Of a DNA stretch of 39,181 nt, positions 8,221 through 16,766 are shown in pieces (position 1 is the first letter of the stretch; every line of letters begins with the position of its first letter). A program made the position numbers and the translations under genes. The notes under the pieces were generated by a model. It did no database searches. It saw nothing but the letters and a program-made list of their open reading frames with translations, and had not been told where the DNA came from. The DNA comes from an uncultured Lachnospiraceae bacterium (GTDB taxonomy: Bacteria > Bacillota > Clostridia > Lachnospirales > Lachnospiraceae), in contig CAJTXH010000011.1 in NCBI GenBank assembly GCA_910580005.1, forward strand, positions 1-39,181. Reading direction: 5' to 3'.

Positions 8221-8874
8221 ATGGCTGAAAACGTAATGAGGGTGTTAAATGAATATAGTGGGCTGTTTATACAAGGCATTGGCTATACATTACTGCTTGC
8301 ATTTATAGCAGTAACATGTGGTACAATACTTGGGACATTTGTTGCGCTCTTAAAAATGAGCAGTAATGTATTTTTATCATTTATTGGAACTGCATATATA
8401 GAATTGTTTCGTAATACCCCTTTACTTTTACAGTTATATATATTTATGTTCCTGTTACCAGAAACTGGCATTAACCTTTCACCTTTTGCAGCAGTGTCAG
8501 TTGGCCTTGTTTTAAATACTACTGCATATATATCAGAAATAATACGTTCCGGGATACAGTCAGTTGACCACGGGCAGACAGAAGCAGCAAGAAGCCTTGG
8601 ACTCAGCCATGTGCAGACTTTGCGCATGGTTGTGCTTCCACAAGCAATGAAGAATATACTGCCAGCGCTTGCTAATGAGTTTGTTACAGATATTAAGGAA
8701 ACTTCACTTGCATCTACATTCTTTGTAGGTGACCTTATGACCACATACCGTACAATAAACGGGGCAACGTTTTTAACACTGGAACCTTTATTTATAGCAG
8801 GTGTAATATATTTTGCTTTATCATTTACACTTAGTAAACTTGTAGCATATTTAGAAAGGAGACTGCGCACATAA
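8221..8874 (+). CDS. Polar amino-acid ABC transporter permease (HisM/GlnP family)
   Basis: A 217-residue inner-membrane subunit with about five TM helices. The family entry GIGYTLLLAFIAVTCGTILG begins near residue 20. FRNTPLLLQLYI is the typical polar amino-acid permease signature. The cytoplasmic EAA loop that docks on the ATPase reads EAARSLGLSHVQTLRMVVLPQA. The start is ATG 8221, since GGAGG at 8211-8215 lies 5 bases upstream; an earlier in-frame ATG at 8209 overlaps that site. The stop overlaps the ATPase start (TAATG), which indicates translational coupling. Confidence 0.93.
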   Translation: MAENVMRVLNEYSGLFIQGIGYTLLLAFIAVTCGTILGTFVALLKMSSNVFLSFIGTAYIELFRNTPLLLQLYIFMFLLPETGINLSPFAAVSVGLVLNTTAYISEIIRSGIQSVDHGQTEAARSLGLSHVQTLRMVVLPQAMKNILPALANEFVTDIKETSLASTFFVGDLMTTYRTINGATFLTLEPLFIAGVIYFALSFTLSKLVAYLERRLRT

Positions 8875-9596
8875 TGATTAAGTTTGAACATATTTCAAAG
8901 AAATTTGGCAGCCTGGAAGTCCTTAAGGATGTAACACAACAGGTAAGCCATAATGAAATAGTAAGCCTTATCGGGCCGTCAGGTTCAGGAAAATCTACAC
9001 TTTTAAGGTGTATGAACCTTCTTGAAGTACCATCTTCAGGGCGCATCCTTTTTAAAGGTGAAGATATTACAGCTAAAGGTGTAAATATAAATATACACCG
9101 CCAAAAGATGGGTATGGTATTCCAGCATTTTAATGTATTTCCTAATATGACAGTTGAGAAAAACATTACAATGGCGCCCGTAAACCTTAAAAAAATGAAT
9201 AAAGAGCAGGCACATAACAAAGCTATGGAACTTTTAGAAAGAGTAGGTTTGAAAGACAAAGCAGATGTAAAGCCTGTAAAACTTTCAGGCGGGCAGAAAC
9301 AAAGGCTTGCAATAGTACGTGCAATGGCAATGGAGCCAGAAGTTATGCTTTTTGATGAACCAACATCTGCACTTGACCCTGAAATGGTAGGGGAAGTATT
9401 AGAAGTAATTAAGGATTTGGCAAAAAGCGGAATGACCATGATGATAGTAACACATGAAATGGGATTTGCAAAGGAAATATCAGACAGGGTGCTATTTATG
9501 AATAATGGGGTTATTGCAGAGGCAGGAACACCAGAAAAGATTTTTGAAAATCCAGATAATGAGAGACTGAAAGAGTTTTTAAGTAAAGTGTTGTAA
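8874..9596 (+). CDS. Polar amino-acid ABC transporter ATP-binding protein (GlnQ family)
   Basis: A 240-residue ABC ATPase that powers the importer with the two preceding genes. Walker A is GPSGSGKST (34-42), the signature is LSGGQ (137-141), Walker B is VMLFDEPTSALDP (Asp161, Glu162), and the switch His is in VTHEMGFA. Length and sequence fit the GlnQ/HisP group exactly. The start codon overlaps the permease stop. The next gene, a GH5 enzyme, begins 19 bases after the stop with its own ribosome site and no visible terminator, so read-through into it is possible. Confidence 0.95.
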   Translation: MIKFEHISKKFGSLEVLKDVTQQVSHNEIVSLIGPSGSGKSTLLRCMNLLEVPSSGRILFKGEDITAKGVNINIHRQKMGMVFQHFNVFPNMTVEKNITMAPVNLKKMNKEQAHNKAMELLERVGLKDKADVKPVKLSGGQKQRLAIVRAMAMEPEVMLFDEPTSALDPEMVGEVLEVIKDLAKSGMTMMIVTHEMGFAKEISDRVLFMNNGVIAEAGTPEKIFENPDNERLKEFLSKVL

Positions 9597-9615
9597 TTTT
9601 GAGGGAGGATCTGGA

Positions 9616-10665
9616 ATGTGGATTTATAATAAAAAACACAAATTTTTTTTATATATTATTGTAATGCTTTTTATTGTGCGTGTAGTATTCCTGCCTATAC
9701 CATATAAATATGGCCGTAAGAGTGTGCATGTGAAGGCAGCTTCTTTATTTACTGCTGTTAATGGGCAGTTATCGGTGAAGGGAAGGAAGCTGGCTGGCAA
9801 GAATGGCAAGCCTGTGCAGCTTAAGGGTGTCAGCACACATGGGATTAACTGGGATGTAGGGTATCCATATGTAAATGAAGCATCATTTAAAACAATACGT
9901 GATAGATGGGGAGCTAATACCATACGTCTTGCAATGTATACCGAAGAATATAATGGTTACTGTGTGACTGATGATGAAAACAGGAAGAAACTTTTAAAAA
10001 CAATAGATACAGGAGTAAGGGCGGCAACAAAGCTTGGGATGTATGTAATAATTGACTGGCATGTACTTAATGACCAGAACCCGGAAAAGCACCAGAAAGA
10101 AGCGGTTGCCTTTTTTAAAAAGATTAGTAAAAAGTACAGTTCATACACTAATGTATTGTATGAGATTTGTAATGAGCCAAATGGTGGGACAACATGGGCT
10201 GATATTAAGTCATATGCTAAAAAGGTAATAAAAGCAATAAGAAAAAATAGCAGTAAGGCAGTTATAATAGTAGGGACACCAACATGGTCACAAGATGTTG
10301 ATATTGCATCGGAAAGCCCGTTAAAAGGTTTTTCAAATATAATGTATTCAGTGCATTTTTATGCAGCAACACACCAGGACAGTTACCGTGAAAAACTTAA
10401 AAAAGCCTATGATAACGGGCTTCCAGTAATATGTACAGAATTTGGTACATGTGATGCAAGCGGTAATGGCGCTTATGATTTTGCAAGTGCAAATAAGTGG
10501 ATTAAACTCATGGATAGTTATAAAATGAGTTATGTATGTTGGAGTCTTTCCAATAAACCAGAAAGTGCATCACTTTTAAAGCCATCATGTACTAAGACAT
10601 CAGGTTACAAAACATCTGATTTGTCAGAACAGGGGAAATGGCTTGTTAAGAAGTATAAAAAATAG
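9616..10665 (+). CDS. Glycoside hydrolase family 5 endoglucanase, membrane-anchored or secreted
   Basis: A 349-residue GH5 enzyme, closest in pattern to subfamily GH5_2 cellulases that cut internal beta-1,4-glucan bonds. An N-terminal hydrophobic segment (FFLYIIVMLFIVRVVFLPI, residues 10-28) is a signal peptide or anchor. The catalytic domain starts at LKGVSTHGINW (~69). The acid/base is Glu187 in YEICNEPNG and the nucleophile is Glu275 in VICTEFGTCDASG. WHVLND (~149) and VHFYAATH (~246) are substrate-site motifs. No carbohydrate-binding module, dockerin or sortase signal is present, so it is a single-domain cell-associated or secreted enzyme. GGGAGG at 9603-9608 supports the start. It sits alone, without other polysaccharide genes, directly after the amino-acid importer. 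Confidence 0.9.
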   Translation: MWIYNKKHKFFLYIIVMLFIVRVVFLPIPYKYGRKSVHVKAASLFTAVNGQLSVKGRKLAGKNGKPVQLKGVSTHGINWDVGYPYVNEASFKTIRDRWGANTIRLAMYTEEYNGYCVTDDENRKKLLKTIDTGVRAATKLGMYVIIDWHVLNDQNPEKHQKEAVAFFKKISKKYSSYTNVLYEICNEPNGGTTWADIKSYAKKVIKAIRKNSSKAVIIVGTPTWSQDVDIASESPLKGFSNIMYSVHFYAATHQDSYREKLKKAYDNGLPVICTEFGTCDASGNGAYDFASANKWIKLMDSYKMSYVCWSLSNKPESASLLKPSCTKTSGYKTSDLSEQGKWLVKKYKK

Positions 10666-10704
10666 TATTAGATTCTAAGTAATAAATGATAAAGGAAAGA
10701 TATA

Positions 10705-11303
10705 ATGTTGTTATTATGTTCTAACGGTTTAACAAGTGTCACACTGGGAAAATGTATTTCTGATAAATTAGATAAAGGCATTGCTGCATTGGTTGTAACT
10801 GCTGATAATGAATATAAATCAGAAAATTACCATGTGCCAAGATGTAAAGAAGAATTAGAGTCATTAGGTTTTGAAGTTGATATATTTGATGTTGATTTCC
10901 AGCCTGTAGATGATTTATTAAAATATGATATTGTTAGTTTATAGGTGGCAATCCATATTATTTACTACAATCATTGAAAAGATGTGATGCAAGGGATGTA
11001 CTCTTGTCCTTGTCTAAAGAAAAAATTCTTATAGGCTGGAGTGCAGGAGCACTGGTTATGGGACCAACTATAGGTATTATTGAAGAATATTCACCTGAGA
11101 TGAATATATGTAAACTTAATGATTTAACTGGAATGTGCTTAACAGATGTACAAGTTTTACCACATTATAAAAAGTTTATAAAAAAATATAATAATTGTGA
11201 AGAAAAATGTCTGGCGTATGAGCAGAAGAATAAATGCCATGTAATACATATAAATGATGGTGAAGGTGTATTGATAGATGATAAAGGTACATTTGTTATC
11301 TAA
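10705..11303 (+). pseudogene. Peptidase E (S51)-like gene with a frameshift
   Basis: Two adjoining frames make one S51-family protein of about 199 residues. Frame 1 (10705-10944) gives MLLLCSNGLTS... to FDVDFQPVDDLLKYDIVSL, then a stop. Frame 2 picks up at ~10937 with IGGNPYYLLQSLKR, continues into the nucleophile motif IGWSAGALVMGP and on to VQVLPHY and GEGVLIDD. A single missing base near 10930-10940 explains the break; total length is 599 bases, one short of 200 codons. The Ser in GWSAGA and the downstream His are kept, so the damage is recent or is a sequencing error. S51 enzymes cleave Asp-X dipeptides in the cytoplasm. It has its own ribosome site (AAAGGA). Confidence 0.8.
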
Positions 11304-11375
11304 AGCCAGGTTTGTAAACAAGGTCTTTAAAGCTTTAAATAATTTTTGGGATTTATTCAAATTTTTTTAAAGTTT

Positions 11376-11402
11376 TGAAGACTTTTTGTTTTCTGTCCCG
11401 TT
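11376..11402 (+). promoter_or_regulatory. Candidate ECF-type promoter
   Basis: TGAAG at 11376-11380 and CGTT at 11399-11402 are 18 bases apart, after a T-rich stretch and ahead of the sigma gene. This resembles the -35/-10 pair of ECF promoters and would fit autoregulation. A TATAAT at 11406-11411 lacks a well-spaced -35. Confidence 0.35.
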
Positions 11403-11459
11403 ATATATAATAGAAGGGTGCAAAAAAGACATGGCAAAGCAGGTAATAAGTGAGGTGGT

Positions 11460-11990
11460 ATGGTTTTGTGGAAAGAAATGCCAGATAATGATAAAATATT
11501 TACAGAAATGCTAAACAAATACGAAAAACTGGCTTTTTCTATCTGTTATAAAATGACTGGCAGCTATTTTGACGCAGAAGATTTGACACAGGAAACATTT
11601 CTTTCTATATATAAATCATTAAATAGCTTTGATGGTAATAACCCAGGAGGTTTTGTTACAAGAATTGCTGTTAATAAATGCCTTGATTTCTTAAAAAGGG
11701 CGGACAGGCGGGCCGTCCCAACAGAAGAAAATATATTGCTTGAAAATGCATCCTCTGTACCACCGCCAGAAGAAGGGGTTTTACAGGAAGAAACAAAGCG
11801 TGAATTAATAAAAGCATGCAGCACGCTTAAACCGCCATATAATGAAGTTGCAACAGATTATTATTGTAATGGCATGACAGCCACACAGATTGCAGGAATT
11901 ACAGGTAAAAAACTTAAGACAGTGCAGACACAGATACGCAGGGCTAAGGAAATGCTTAGGAAGAAAGCCAGGAAGGAGGGTATAATATAA
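11460..11990 (+). CDS. ECF-type RNA polymerase sigma factor
   Basis: A 176-residue sigma-70 family factor with only regions 2 and 4. Region 2 spans about residues 15-80 (YEKLAFSICYKMTGSYFDAEDLTQETFL, then FVTRIAVNKCLDFLKR). Region 4 spans about 115-170 (PPYNEVATDYYCNGMTATQIAGITG, KTVQTQIRRAKEMLRKK). It directs RNA polymerase to a stress or envelope regulon. The start is uncertain: GAGGTGG at 11452-11458 is 1 base from ATG 11460 but 7 bases from an in-frame TTG at 11466, which is better spaced. The stop overlaps the anti-sigma start (TAATG), the standard coupling of sigma and anti-sigma. Confidence 0.9.
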   Translation: MVLWKEMPDNDKIFTEMLNKYEKLAFSICYKMTGSYFDAEDLTQETFLSIYKSLNSFDGNNPGGFVTRIAVNKCLDFLKRADRRAVPTEENILLENASSVPPPEEGVLQEETKRELIKACSTLKPPYNEVATDYYCNGMTATQIAGITGKKLKTVQTQIRRAKEMLRKKARKEGII

Positions 11991-12445
11991 TGCTTATTCA
12001 ACATGTAACAAATGAACAGCTAAAAGATTATATTTCAGACAGGATGCCACATAAAAGAAGGATAGAACTTCTGGAACACATATCTGGATGTGTTTACTGT
12101 GCAGGGAAACTTGCCAGTGCCATGCAGGAACAGGAACTTGTTGGTACTCCGCCTGGTTTAAAAGAAAGCATACTGGAACAGACAGTTTATAATAAGAAAA
12201 AAAGGAGGCAGAATGAGTTCTGGATATATACAGCAAAAGTGTCCTTTGCGGCCAGTGTGGCAGTTTTTGTAATTATGACTACTGCTTTGCCAGGAAATAT
12301 GCAAAGTTGCAAAGACAGGGAAATTTTCCTTACAAAAGAAATTAAGGAGGAAGACAGAAGAAGTAATTCCAGGATACTGGATTTATTCAGGGATACATCT
12401 AGTAAGATATCAGATGATGTATATAAGGCGTTAAAGATTGATTAG
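11990..12445 (+). CDS. Zinc-finger anti-sigma factor, membrane-bound
   Basis: A 151-residue regulator. The N-terminal ZAS motif is His30-x3-Cys34-x2-Cys37 (EHISGCVYC), the zinc site of anti-sigma factors that bind their ECF sigma. A single TM helix follows at about residues 80-100 (VSFAASVAVFVIMTTAL). The remaining ~50 charged residues would lie outside the cell and probably sense the signal or the protease that frees the sigma. It overlaps the sigma gene by one base, which is strong evidence that they are partners. Confidence 0.88.
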   Translation: MLIQHVTNEQLKDYISDRMPHKRRIELLEHISGCVYCAGKLASAMQEQELVGTPPGLKESILEQTVYNKKKRRQNEFWIYTAKVSFAASVAVFVIMTTALPGNMQSCKDREIFLTKEIKEEDRRSNSRILDLFRDTSSKISDDVYKALKID

Positions 12446-12489
12446 CCATGCAAAGGTTTATAATTTTAAAATAAGAATGGAGGATTATT

Positions 12490-13038
12490 ATGCAGCATAA
12501 AAAAAACCAGTTCTTTAATTTTTTCATATCATGTATACCAGGTGCGGGACAGATGTACCAGGGGTTTTTAAAACGGGGAACAAGCCTGATGACAATATTT
12601 TTTGTTGAAATATTTCTGGCTGGGGTAGTAAATATTGACTGGCTTTTGTTTGGGCTTCCGGTTATATGGTCATATTCATTTTTTGACTCAATTAATACTA
12701 ATTCCCTTCCTGATGAGGAATTTAATAAAATTGAGGATGGGTATTTATTTACTAGTGGGACTGTTGCATTTAAAATACCAAAAGATAAGGTGCGTATACC
12801 AGCAGCAATTGTGTTAATATTTATGGGAGGTTATGTTTTACTTGAAAATATAGCTTATGTATTAAGAAAGGTACTAGGGTACTCATATAACTGGTGGTTT
12901 ATGGAATTAGTATTTAACTATATACCAAGGTTTTTATTTGCAGCAATAGTGATAGCAGCAGGCATATACCTTATAAAAGGTAAAAAAGTCCAGATGGGCA
13001 AAGATGATATATATACACAAGATAATAACAGGCTGTGA
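12490..13038 (+). CDS. Membrane protein of the ECF sigma operon, TM2-like N-terminus
   Basis: A 182-residue protein of unknown function with about four to five hydrophobic segments. The N-terminus, CIPGAGQMYQGFLKRGTSLM, resembles the TM2-type PGxGxxYxGxxxxG helix-turn motif. A polar middle (PDEEFNKIEDGY) separates two membrane pairs, and the tail is charged (GKKVQMGKDDIYTQ). It starts 44 bases after the anti-sigma gene with GGAGG upstream. Its place between the anti-sigma factor and a LiaF/DUF5668-like gene suggests a role in the envelope response governed by the sigma factor. Confidence 0.7.
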   Translation: MQHKKNQFFNFFISCIPGAGQMYQGFLKRGTSLMTIFFVEIFLAGVVNIDWLLFGLPVIWSYSFFDSINTNSLPDEEFNKIEDGYLFTSGTVAFKIPKDKVRIPAAIVLIFMGGYVLLENIAYVLRKVLGYSYNWWFMELVFNYIPRFLFAAIVIAAGIYLIKGKKVQMGKDDIYTQDNNRL

Positions 13039-13042
13039 TAAA

Positions 13043-13072
13043 GTTTGTGCCTATGCGCTGCCTGGCACAAAC
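13043..13072 (+). other. Intercistronic stem-loop in the sigma operon
   Basis: A perfect 9-bp stem, GTTTGTGCC / GGCACAAAC, with a 12-base loop lies between two membrane-protein genes. There is no T-run, so it is more likely an RNA-processing or stability element than a terminator. Confidence 0.55.
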
Positions 13073-13109
13073 CTGGATTATGAAGGCGGCGTAGAAATGA
13101 GGGAAAAAT

Positions 13110-13415
13110 ATGAGAGAGAGACGCGTAGGGACTTTTACATTAGGCATTGTGCTGCTTGTTTTTGGTGTATTATTTTTATTACGTATATTTTTTTCAAGTA
13201 TACAATATTACTTCATATTTATGTTATGGCCAGTTATATTTATACTTCTTGGTGGTGAGGTGCTCTATTATGCACTTCACCAGAAACAATTACAGTATAA
13301 ATATGATTTTGCAGCAATCCTGGTTATAATGATACTTATAGTATTTGCATTATGTATGGCAGGGGCAGACTGGGTATACCAGCATCATCCAGAAAACTAC
13401 TGGTTTAGAATTTAA
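13110..13415 (+). CDS. Small membrane protein, DUF5668/LiaF-N-like
   Basis: A 101-residue protein with three to four TM helices and the pattern RRVGTFTLGIVLLVFGVLFLL ... YYFIFMLWPVIFILLGGEVL. This fits the small LiaI/LiaF-type transmembrane module found beside envelope-stress regulators. ATG 13110 follows GAGGG (13099-13103). Overlapping frames in this stretch, such as one beginning at 13004, are shadows. It is the last gene of the sigma operon, closed by a strong terminator. Confidence 0.75.
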   Translation: MRERRVGTFTLGIVLLVFGVLFLLRIFFSSIQYYFIFMLWPVIFILLGGEVLYYALHQKQLQYKYDFAAILVIMILIVFALCMAGADWVYQHHPENYWFRI

Positions 13416-13434
13416 TATGACATATCTTTGCTGA

Positions 13435-13469
13435 AAAACAGCGGACTTTTTTATAAGTCCGCTGTTTTT
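13435..13469 (+). terminator. Strong intrinsic terminator of the ECF operon
   Basis: AAACAGCGGACTT and AAGTCCGCTGTTT form a perfect 13-bp stem with a short loop, followed by a T-run. Confidence 0.9.
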
Positions 13470-13500
13470 ATGGGGAAAAATCTATTTTTAGGCTTTTCTT

Positions 13501-13529
13501 TTGTGGATATTTTTAGTAATATATATTAT
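13501..13529 (+). promoter_or_regulatory. Candidate promoter of the surface-protein gene
   Basis: TTGTGG (13501-13506) and TATTAT (13524-13529) are 17 bases apart, about 76 bases before the start codon. The -35 is only a fair match. Confidence 0.35.
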
Positions 13530-13605
13530 AGAAAGATACCGCTCCATAACCAGATAGTTAAAGAGTGTATAAAGAGATTTTTGTATTGTAAGGAGGTAGG
13601 TTTTT

Positions 13606-16600
13606 ATGAGATATGGAGTATTTGGGAAAGTAAAGAAAGCAGTTGCTGTAACTATAAGCATTGCACTTGTTATTTGTGCATCACCAGTTATGCCAGCATC
13701 TGCGGAAGAAGCAGCAACAGGTGCAGCAGTTATAAAGCAAGTTAATTTTGGTGTAGTTAATGACAGTCTTGCACCAGGCATAGATAAAGATAAAATTACA
13801 TTATCTATATCATCTGGTTTTACTAAAAATATTAATATGGCACAAAGTAAAGCTGAAGCAGAGCCTCCAGCCAATGCAACAAGCTGGATACTGGCTGAAG
13901 AAGATTCAGAAGAAAGTATGGAAGCAAGTGTTAATGGAGATAAAATTATACTGATGGAGGGATATGATAAAGATGAAAATTCTTATCTGTCACACACTAT
14001 AAAAGCAGAACATAAAAAGGCAAGTGATGTACTTAATGGTGCTTCTGAAGTATCTGCGTTAATTTCAACAGAGGAGAAGGAAGTCTTGTATTATGGCAAG
14101 ATTGACAGTGGAACATCAGTTAATAGTACATCTTCTTCTTTTATACTTCCACGTGGGTTAGAAAAAGGGAATTATAACTTGTATATATTTGCGGAGAAAA
14201 GCGATGCAAGTATTCCAAAGAAAGTCTATACATCAAAGCTTGGTGAGCCTATAAGCATAGAAGTGGTTTCTTCACTGGAATTTGATATTGAAGGAGTTGA
14301 AGAGCCAGAGCCAGGAGATTCACCAGATACAGAGGCAGTCCTTAAAGTAAAAAATAACAATAATGTTATAAAGGAAGCAAATATAGGGATAACATGGAAA
14401 GATGAATATGGCAATGAGGTTAATGATGCGTTTGGCTATAACAGGGATTATATAGTAAATATGTATTTGGAAGAATGTATTACAGGATATTTCTTTGGAG
14501 AGAATATTGCCAGGATAAATAGTGAAAGTGCAAAATTTGACACTGGTTATAATGAATTATATACATCATACAATATATGTAAAACGTATAAAACAAAGCC
14601 TTTAGATGATATTAATATATCAGGTGCTGTTGGAAGTGATAACAGCATAACATTAAAAGCATATAAAGGAATAATTCCACCATCACCATCTGGGCTGCCT
14701 GATACAGAGTATACTTATGAATGGTGGAATTCAAGATTAAACACATCACTTCCTGCATATACAGGACAGAGCCATGTTTTAACATCTGATGATTTTGATG
14801 TGGATATGGAGTTAAGGCTTAATACAAGCCAGCAGGATAATGTGGCTTCCAAAGTAATAAAAATAAGTGGCGGGCTGTTAGAAACCAGTGTTATAGAAGG
14901 GGTAAGCAAGACAGATGAATCTATAAAGAAAAAAGGTGATGGTTCACTGGAAGGTCTTACAAATGAAATGCAATATTCAATTGATGGAGGCAACACTTAT
15001 AATCAATGCACAAAAGATAAAATTGAGAATATCCCAGCAGGGACTATCTGCCGTGTAAAGATAGAGAAAGATAATTTAATACCAGCAGGTGTAACAGGTA
15101 TATATGCGGAGTATATAATTGGTGAAGGCAGCCCTCTTACTGTAAACTTTGATAGTAATGGCGGAAGTGGTATTAGTGCAAAGGAGGATGTTACTTATAA
15201 TTCTGTTATTGAAGAGCCGCCAGCACCTGTAAAGGATGGGCATAGGTTTGAGGGATGGTATAAAAATCCAGAATTTAAAGATAAGTGGGATTTTAGCAAT
15301 GATAAGGTAACACAGAATATTAATCTTTTTGCAAAATGGAGCAAGAACCAGGAAGAAAACCCAGACGGCACAACAGAGCCAGGAAACACGGCAGAACCTG
15401 GCAATACAACAAATCCAGACGGTACGGCAGAACCAGGTAATACAGCAAACCCAGGTGGTACGGCAGAACCAGGTAATACAACAAAACCAGGCGGTGCAAC
15501 AGAACCAACTAAGAAACCTTCTGGAAACAATAGTGTTTTACTACCATATATACCACAAGTACCATCAGTACAAATATCACCAGCACCAGCAACACAATTA
15601 CCAGAACAGACTTCCGGACCTGCAAAGACAGCAGAGCCAGAAAACAAGCCATCACAAAATCCAGAAACTGCTACAACTACAGCACCAGCAGAGCCAGAAG
15701 CAGCAACAACACAAACACCGCCAGTTAATAATACAGAAAAAGACAATACACCATCAGGCACAAACCAGCCAGCAGATGTTATGGATAAAGGCAGCACATT
15801 TGTTTCAGAAAATATTGAGTTTAAGAGCACAGGGGATGGCAGCTTCACAATATCAGGCATAGATACAAGTTCTTCTAAAAACATAATAATACCTGATACA
15901 GTTTTGGTTAATGGCAAAGAGTATAAAGTAACAAAGATTGATGCAAATGCATTTGCAGGCTCTGATATAGAAAGTGTGCAGCTTGGAAGTAATATTACTG
16001 AAATAGGTGATGGGGCATTTAAGGGCTGTAAAAAATTAAAATCTGTTAAATGTTCTTCTGGAACAATTGCCATAGGAAATGAAGCATTTAAGAACTGCAC
16101 AAACCTTGAGAAAGTTGATTTAGGTAGTAGTATTAGCTTAGGTGACAGGGCATTTAAAGGATGTAAAAAATTAAAGGATGTTACAATTGCAGCAGGAATG
16201 GAAACTATAGGACAGGGAGCATTCAGGGACTGTAAAGGGCTTAAAAAGATGAAACTGCCTGGTTCTGTAACGAAAATTGGCAAGAATGCATTTAAGAACT
16301 GTGTATCAATGCGGACATTTACACTTGGCAAAGCAAAAAAGAAAAATACCAAAAGCAATAATAAAAAACTGGCATTAAGGTTTGGTGCTGCTGCAAAGGT
16401 AAGTATTGGAGCAAGTGCTTTAGAGAATTGTGTTGACCTGCGTTCAGTAATTATTAACAGCCAGGTTACTAAAATAGGTAATTCTACATTCAAATACTGT
16501 ACCCAGTTGCGTAAGATGCTTGTTAAATCACTTAAACTCCAGAAGGTTGGCAATAAGGCACTCCAGGGTGTCCATAATTGCAAGATAACAGTACCACCAG

Positions 16601-16674
16601 TGAAAATTAAACCATACACAACCTTATTTAAAAATAAAGGACAGGGCAAAAAAGTAGTAGTAGCAAAGAGCTGA
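13606..16674 (+). CDS. Large secreted surface protein: InlB-type repeat, Pro/Thr linker, BspA-type leucine-rich repeats
   Basis: A 1022-residue adhesin-like protein. It has a signal peptide (KKAVAVTISIALVICASPVMPASA, cut near residue 33), then ~480 residues of no recognised fold. An InlB/Flg_new beta-grasp repeat follows at ~511-580 (VNFDSNGG ... GHRFEGWYKN ... LFAKW). A Pro/Thr/Glu-rich linker spans ~585-735, with tandem TAEPGNT-like units at its start. LRR_5 (BspA) repeats run from ~760 to ~1000 (IGDGAFKGCKKLKSV, IGNEAFKNCTNLEKV, IGQGAFRDCKGLKKM, IGKNAFKNC). The tail has no LPxTG or hydrophobic anchor, so it is released or held non-covalently. The start has a near-perfect TAAGGAGGT site. 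Such proteins mediate host or surface contact. It is a lone transcription unit after a terminator. Confidence 0.85.
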   Translation: MRYGVFGKVKKAVAVTISIALVICASPVMPASAEEAATGAAVIKQVNFGVVNDSLAPGIDKDKITLSISSGFTKNINMAQSKAEAEPPANATSWILAEEDSEESMEASVNGDKIILMEGYDKDENSYLSHTIKAEHKKASDVLNGASEVSALISTEEKEVLYYGKIDSGTSVNSTSSSFILPRGLEKGNYNLYIFAEKSDASIPKKVYTSKLGEPISIEVVSSLEFDIEGVEEPEPGDSPDTEAVLKVKNNNNVIKEANIGITWKDEYGNEVNDAFGYNRDYIVNMYLEECITGYFFGENIARINSESAKFDTGYNELYTSYNICKTYKTKPLDDINISGAVGSDNSITLKAYKGIIPPSPSGLPDTEYTYEWWNSRLNTSLPAYTGQSHVLTSDDFDVDMELRLNTSQQDNVASKVIKISGGLLETSVIEGVSKTDESIKKKGDGSLEGLTNEMQYSIDGGNTYNQCTKDKIENIPAGTICRVKIEKDNLIPAGVTGIYAEYIIGEGSPLTVNFDSNGGSGISAKEDVTYNSVIEEPPAPVKDGHRFEGWYKNPEFKDKWDFSNDKVTQNINLFAKWSKNQEENPDGTTEPGNTAEPGNTTNPDGTAEPGNTANPGGTAEPGNTTKPGGATEPTKKPSGNNSVLLPYIPQVPSVQISPAPATQLPEQTSGPAKTAEPENKPSQNPETATTTAPAEPEAATTQTPPVNNTEKDNTPSGTNQPADVMDKGSTFVSENIEFKSTGDGSFTISGIDTSSSKNIIIPDTVLVNGKEYKVTKIDANAFAGSDIESVQLGSNITEIGDGAFKGCKKLKSVKCSSGTIAIGNEAFKNCTNLEKVDLGSSISLGDRAFKGCKKLKDVTIAAGMETIGQGAFRDCKGLKKMKLPGSVTKIGKNAFKNCVSMRTFTLGKAKKKNTKSNNKKLALRFGAAAKVSIGASALENCVDLRSVIINSQVTKIGNSTFKYCTQLRKMLVKSLKLQKVGNKALQGVHNCKITVPPVKIKPYTTLFKNKGQGKKVVVAKS
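15361..15513 (+). repeat. Tandem Pro/Gly/Thr coding repeats
   Basis: Degenerate units encoding GTAEPGNT, NPDGTAEPGNT and KPGGATEP recur inside the linker of the surface-protein gene. Stretches such as GGTACGGCAGAACCAGGTAA are repeated almost exactly, a layout prone to slippage and length variation between strains. Confidence 0.75.
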
Positions 16675-16766
16675 TATTAACAGGAATGTGGTATATTTGC
16701 ACATGGCTGGCAGGCAGGGTATAAGCAATACTGCAGGCCAGCCTGGCTTAATAGAAGGGGAATTAC

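Noticed and set aside
8283..9439. Two ~200-codon minus-strand frames opposite the ABC permease and ATPase genes
   Set aside because: Shadows of well-conserved plus-strand genes; no start signals or domain matches.
13004..13258. 84-codon frame overlapping the DUF5668-like gene
   Set aside because: It overlaps two better-supported genes, lacks a start signal, and the alternative frame encodes a typical small membrane protein.
15195..16649. Long open frame (484 codons) on the minus strand inside the surface-protein gene
   Set aside because: It mirrors the repetitive Pro/Thr and leucine-rich coding sequence on the plus strand, has no ribosome site and encodes low-complexity residues. The plus-strand protein has a signal peptide and known domains.
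16675..16766. GGCTGG / CCAGCC inverted pair after the surface-protein gene
   Set aside because: The stem is short and there is no T-run, so a terminator call is not supported.
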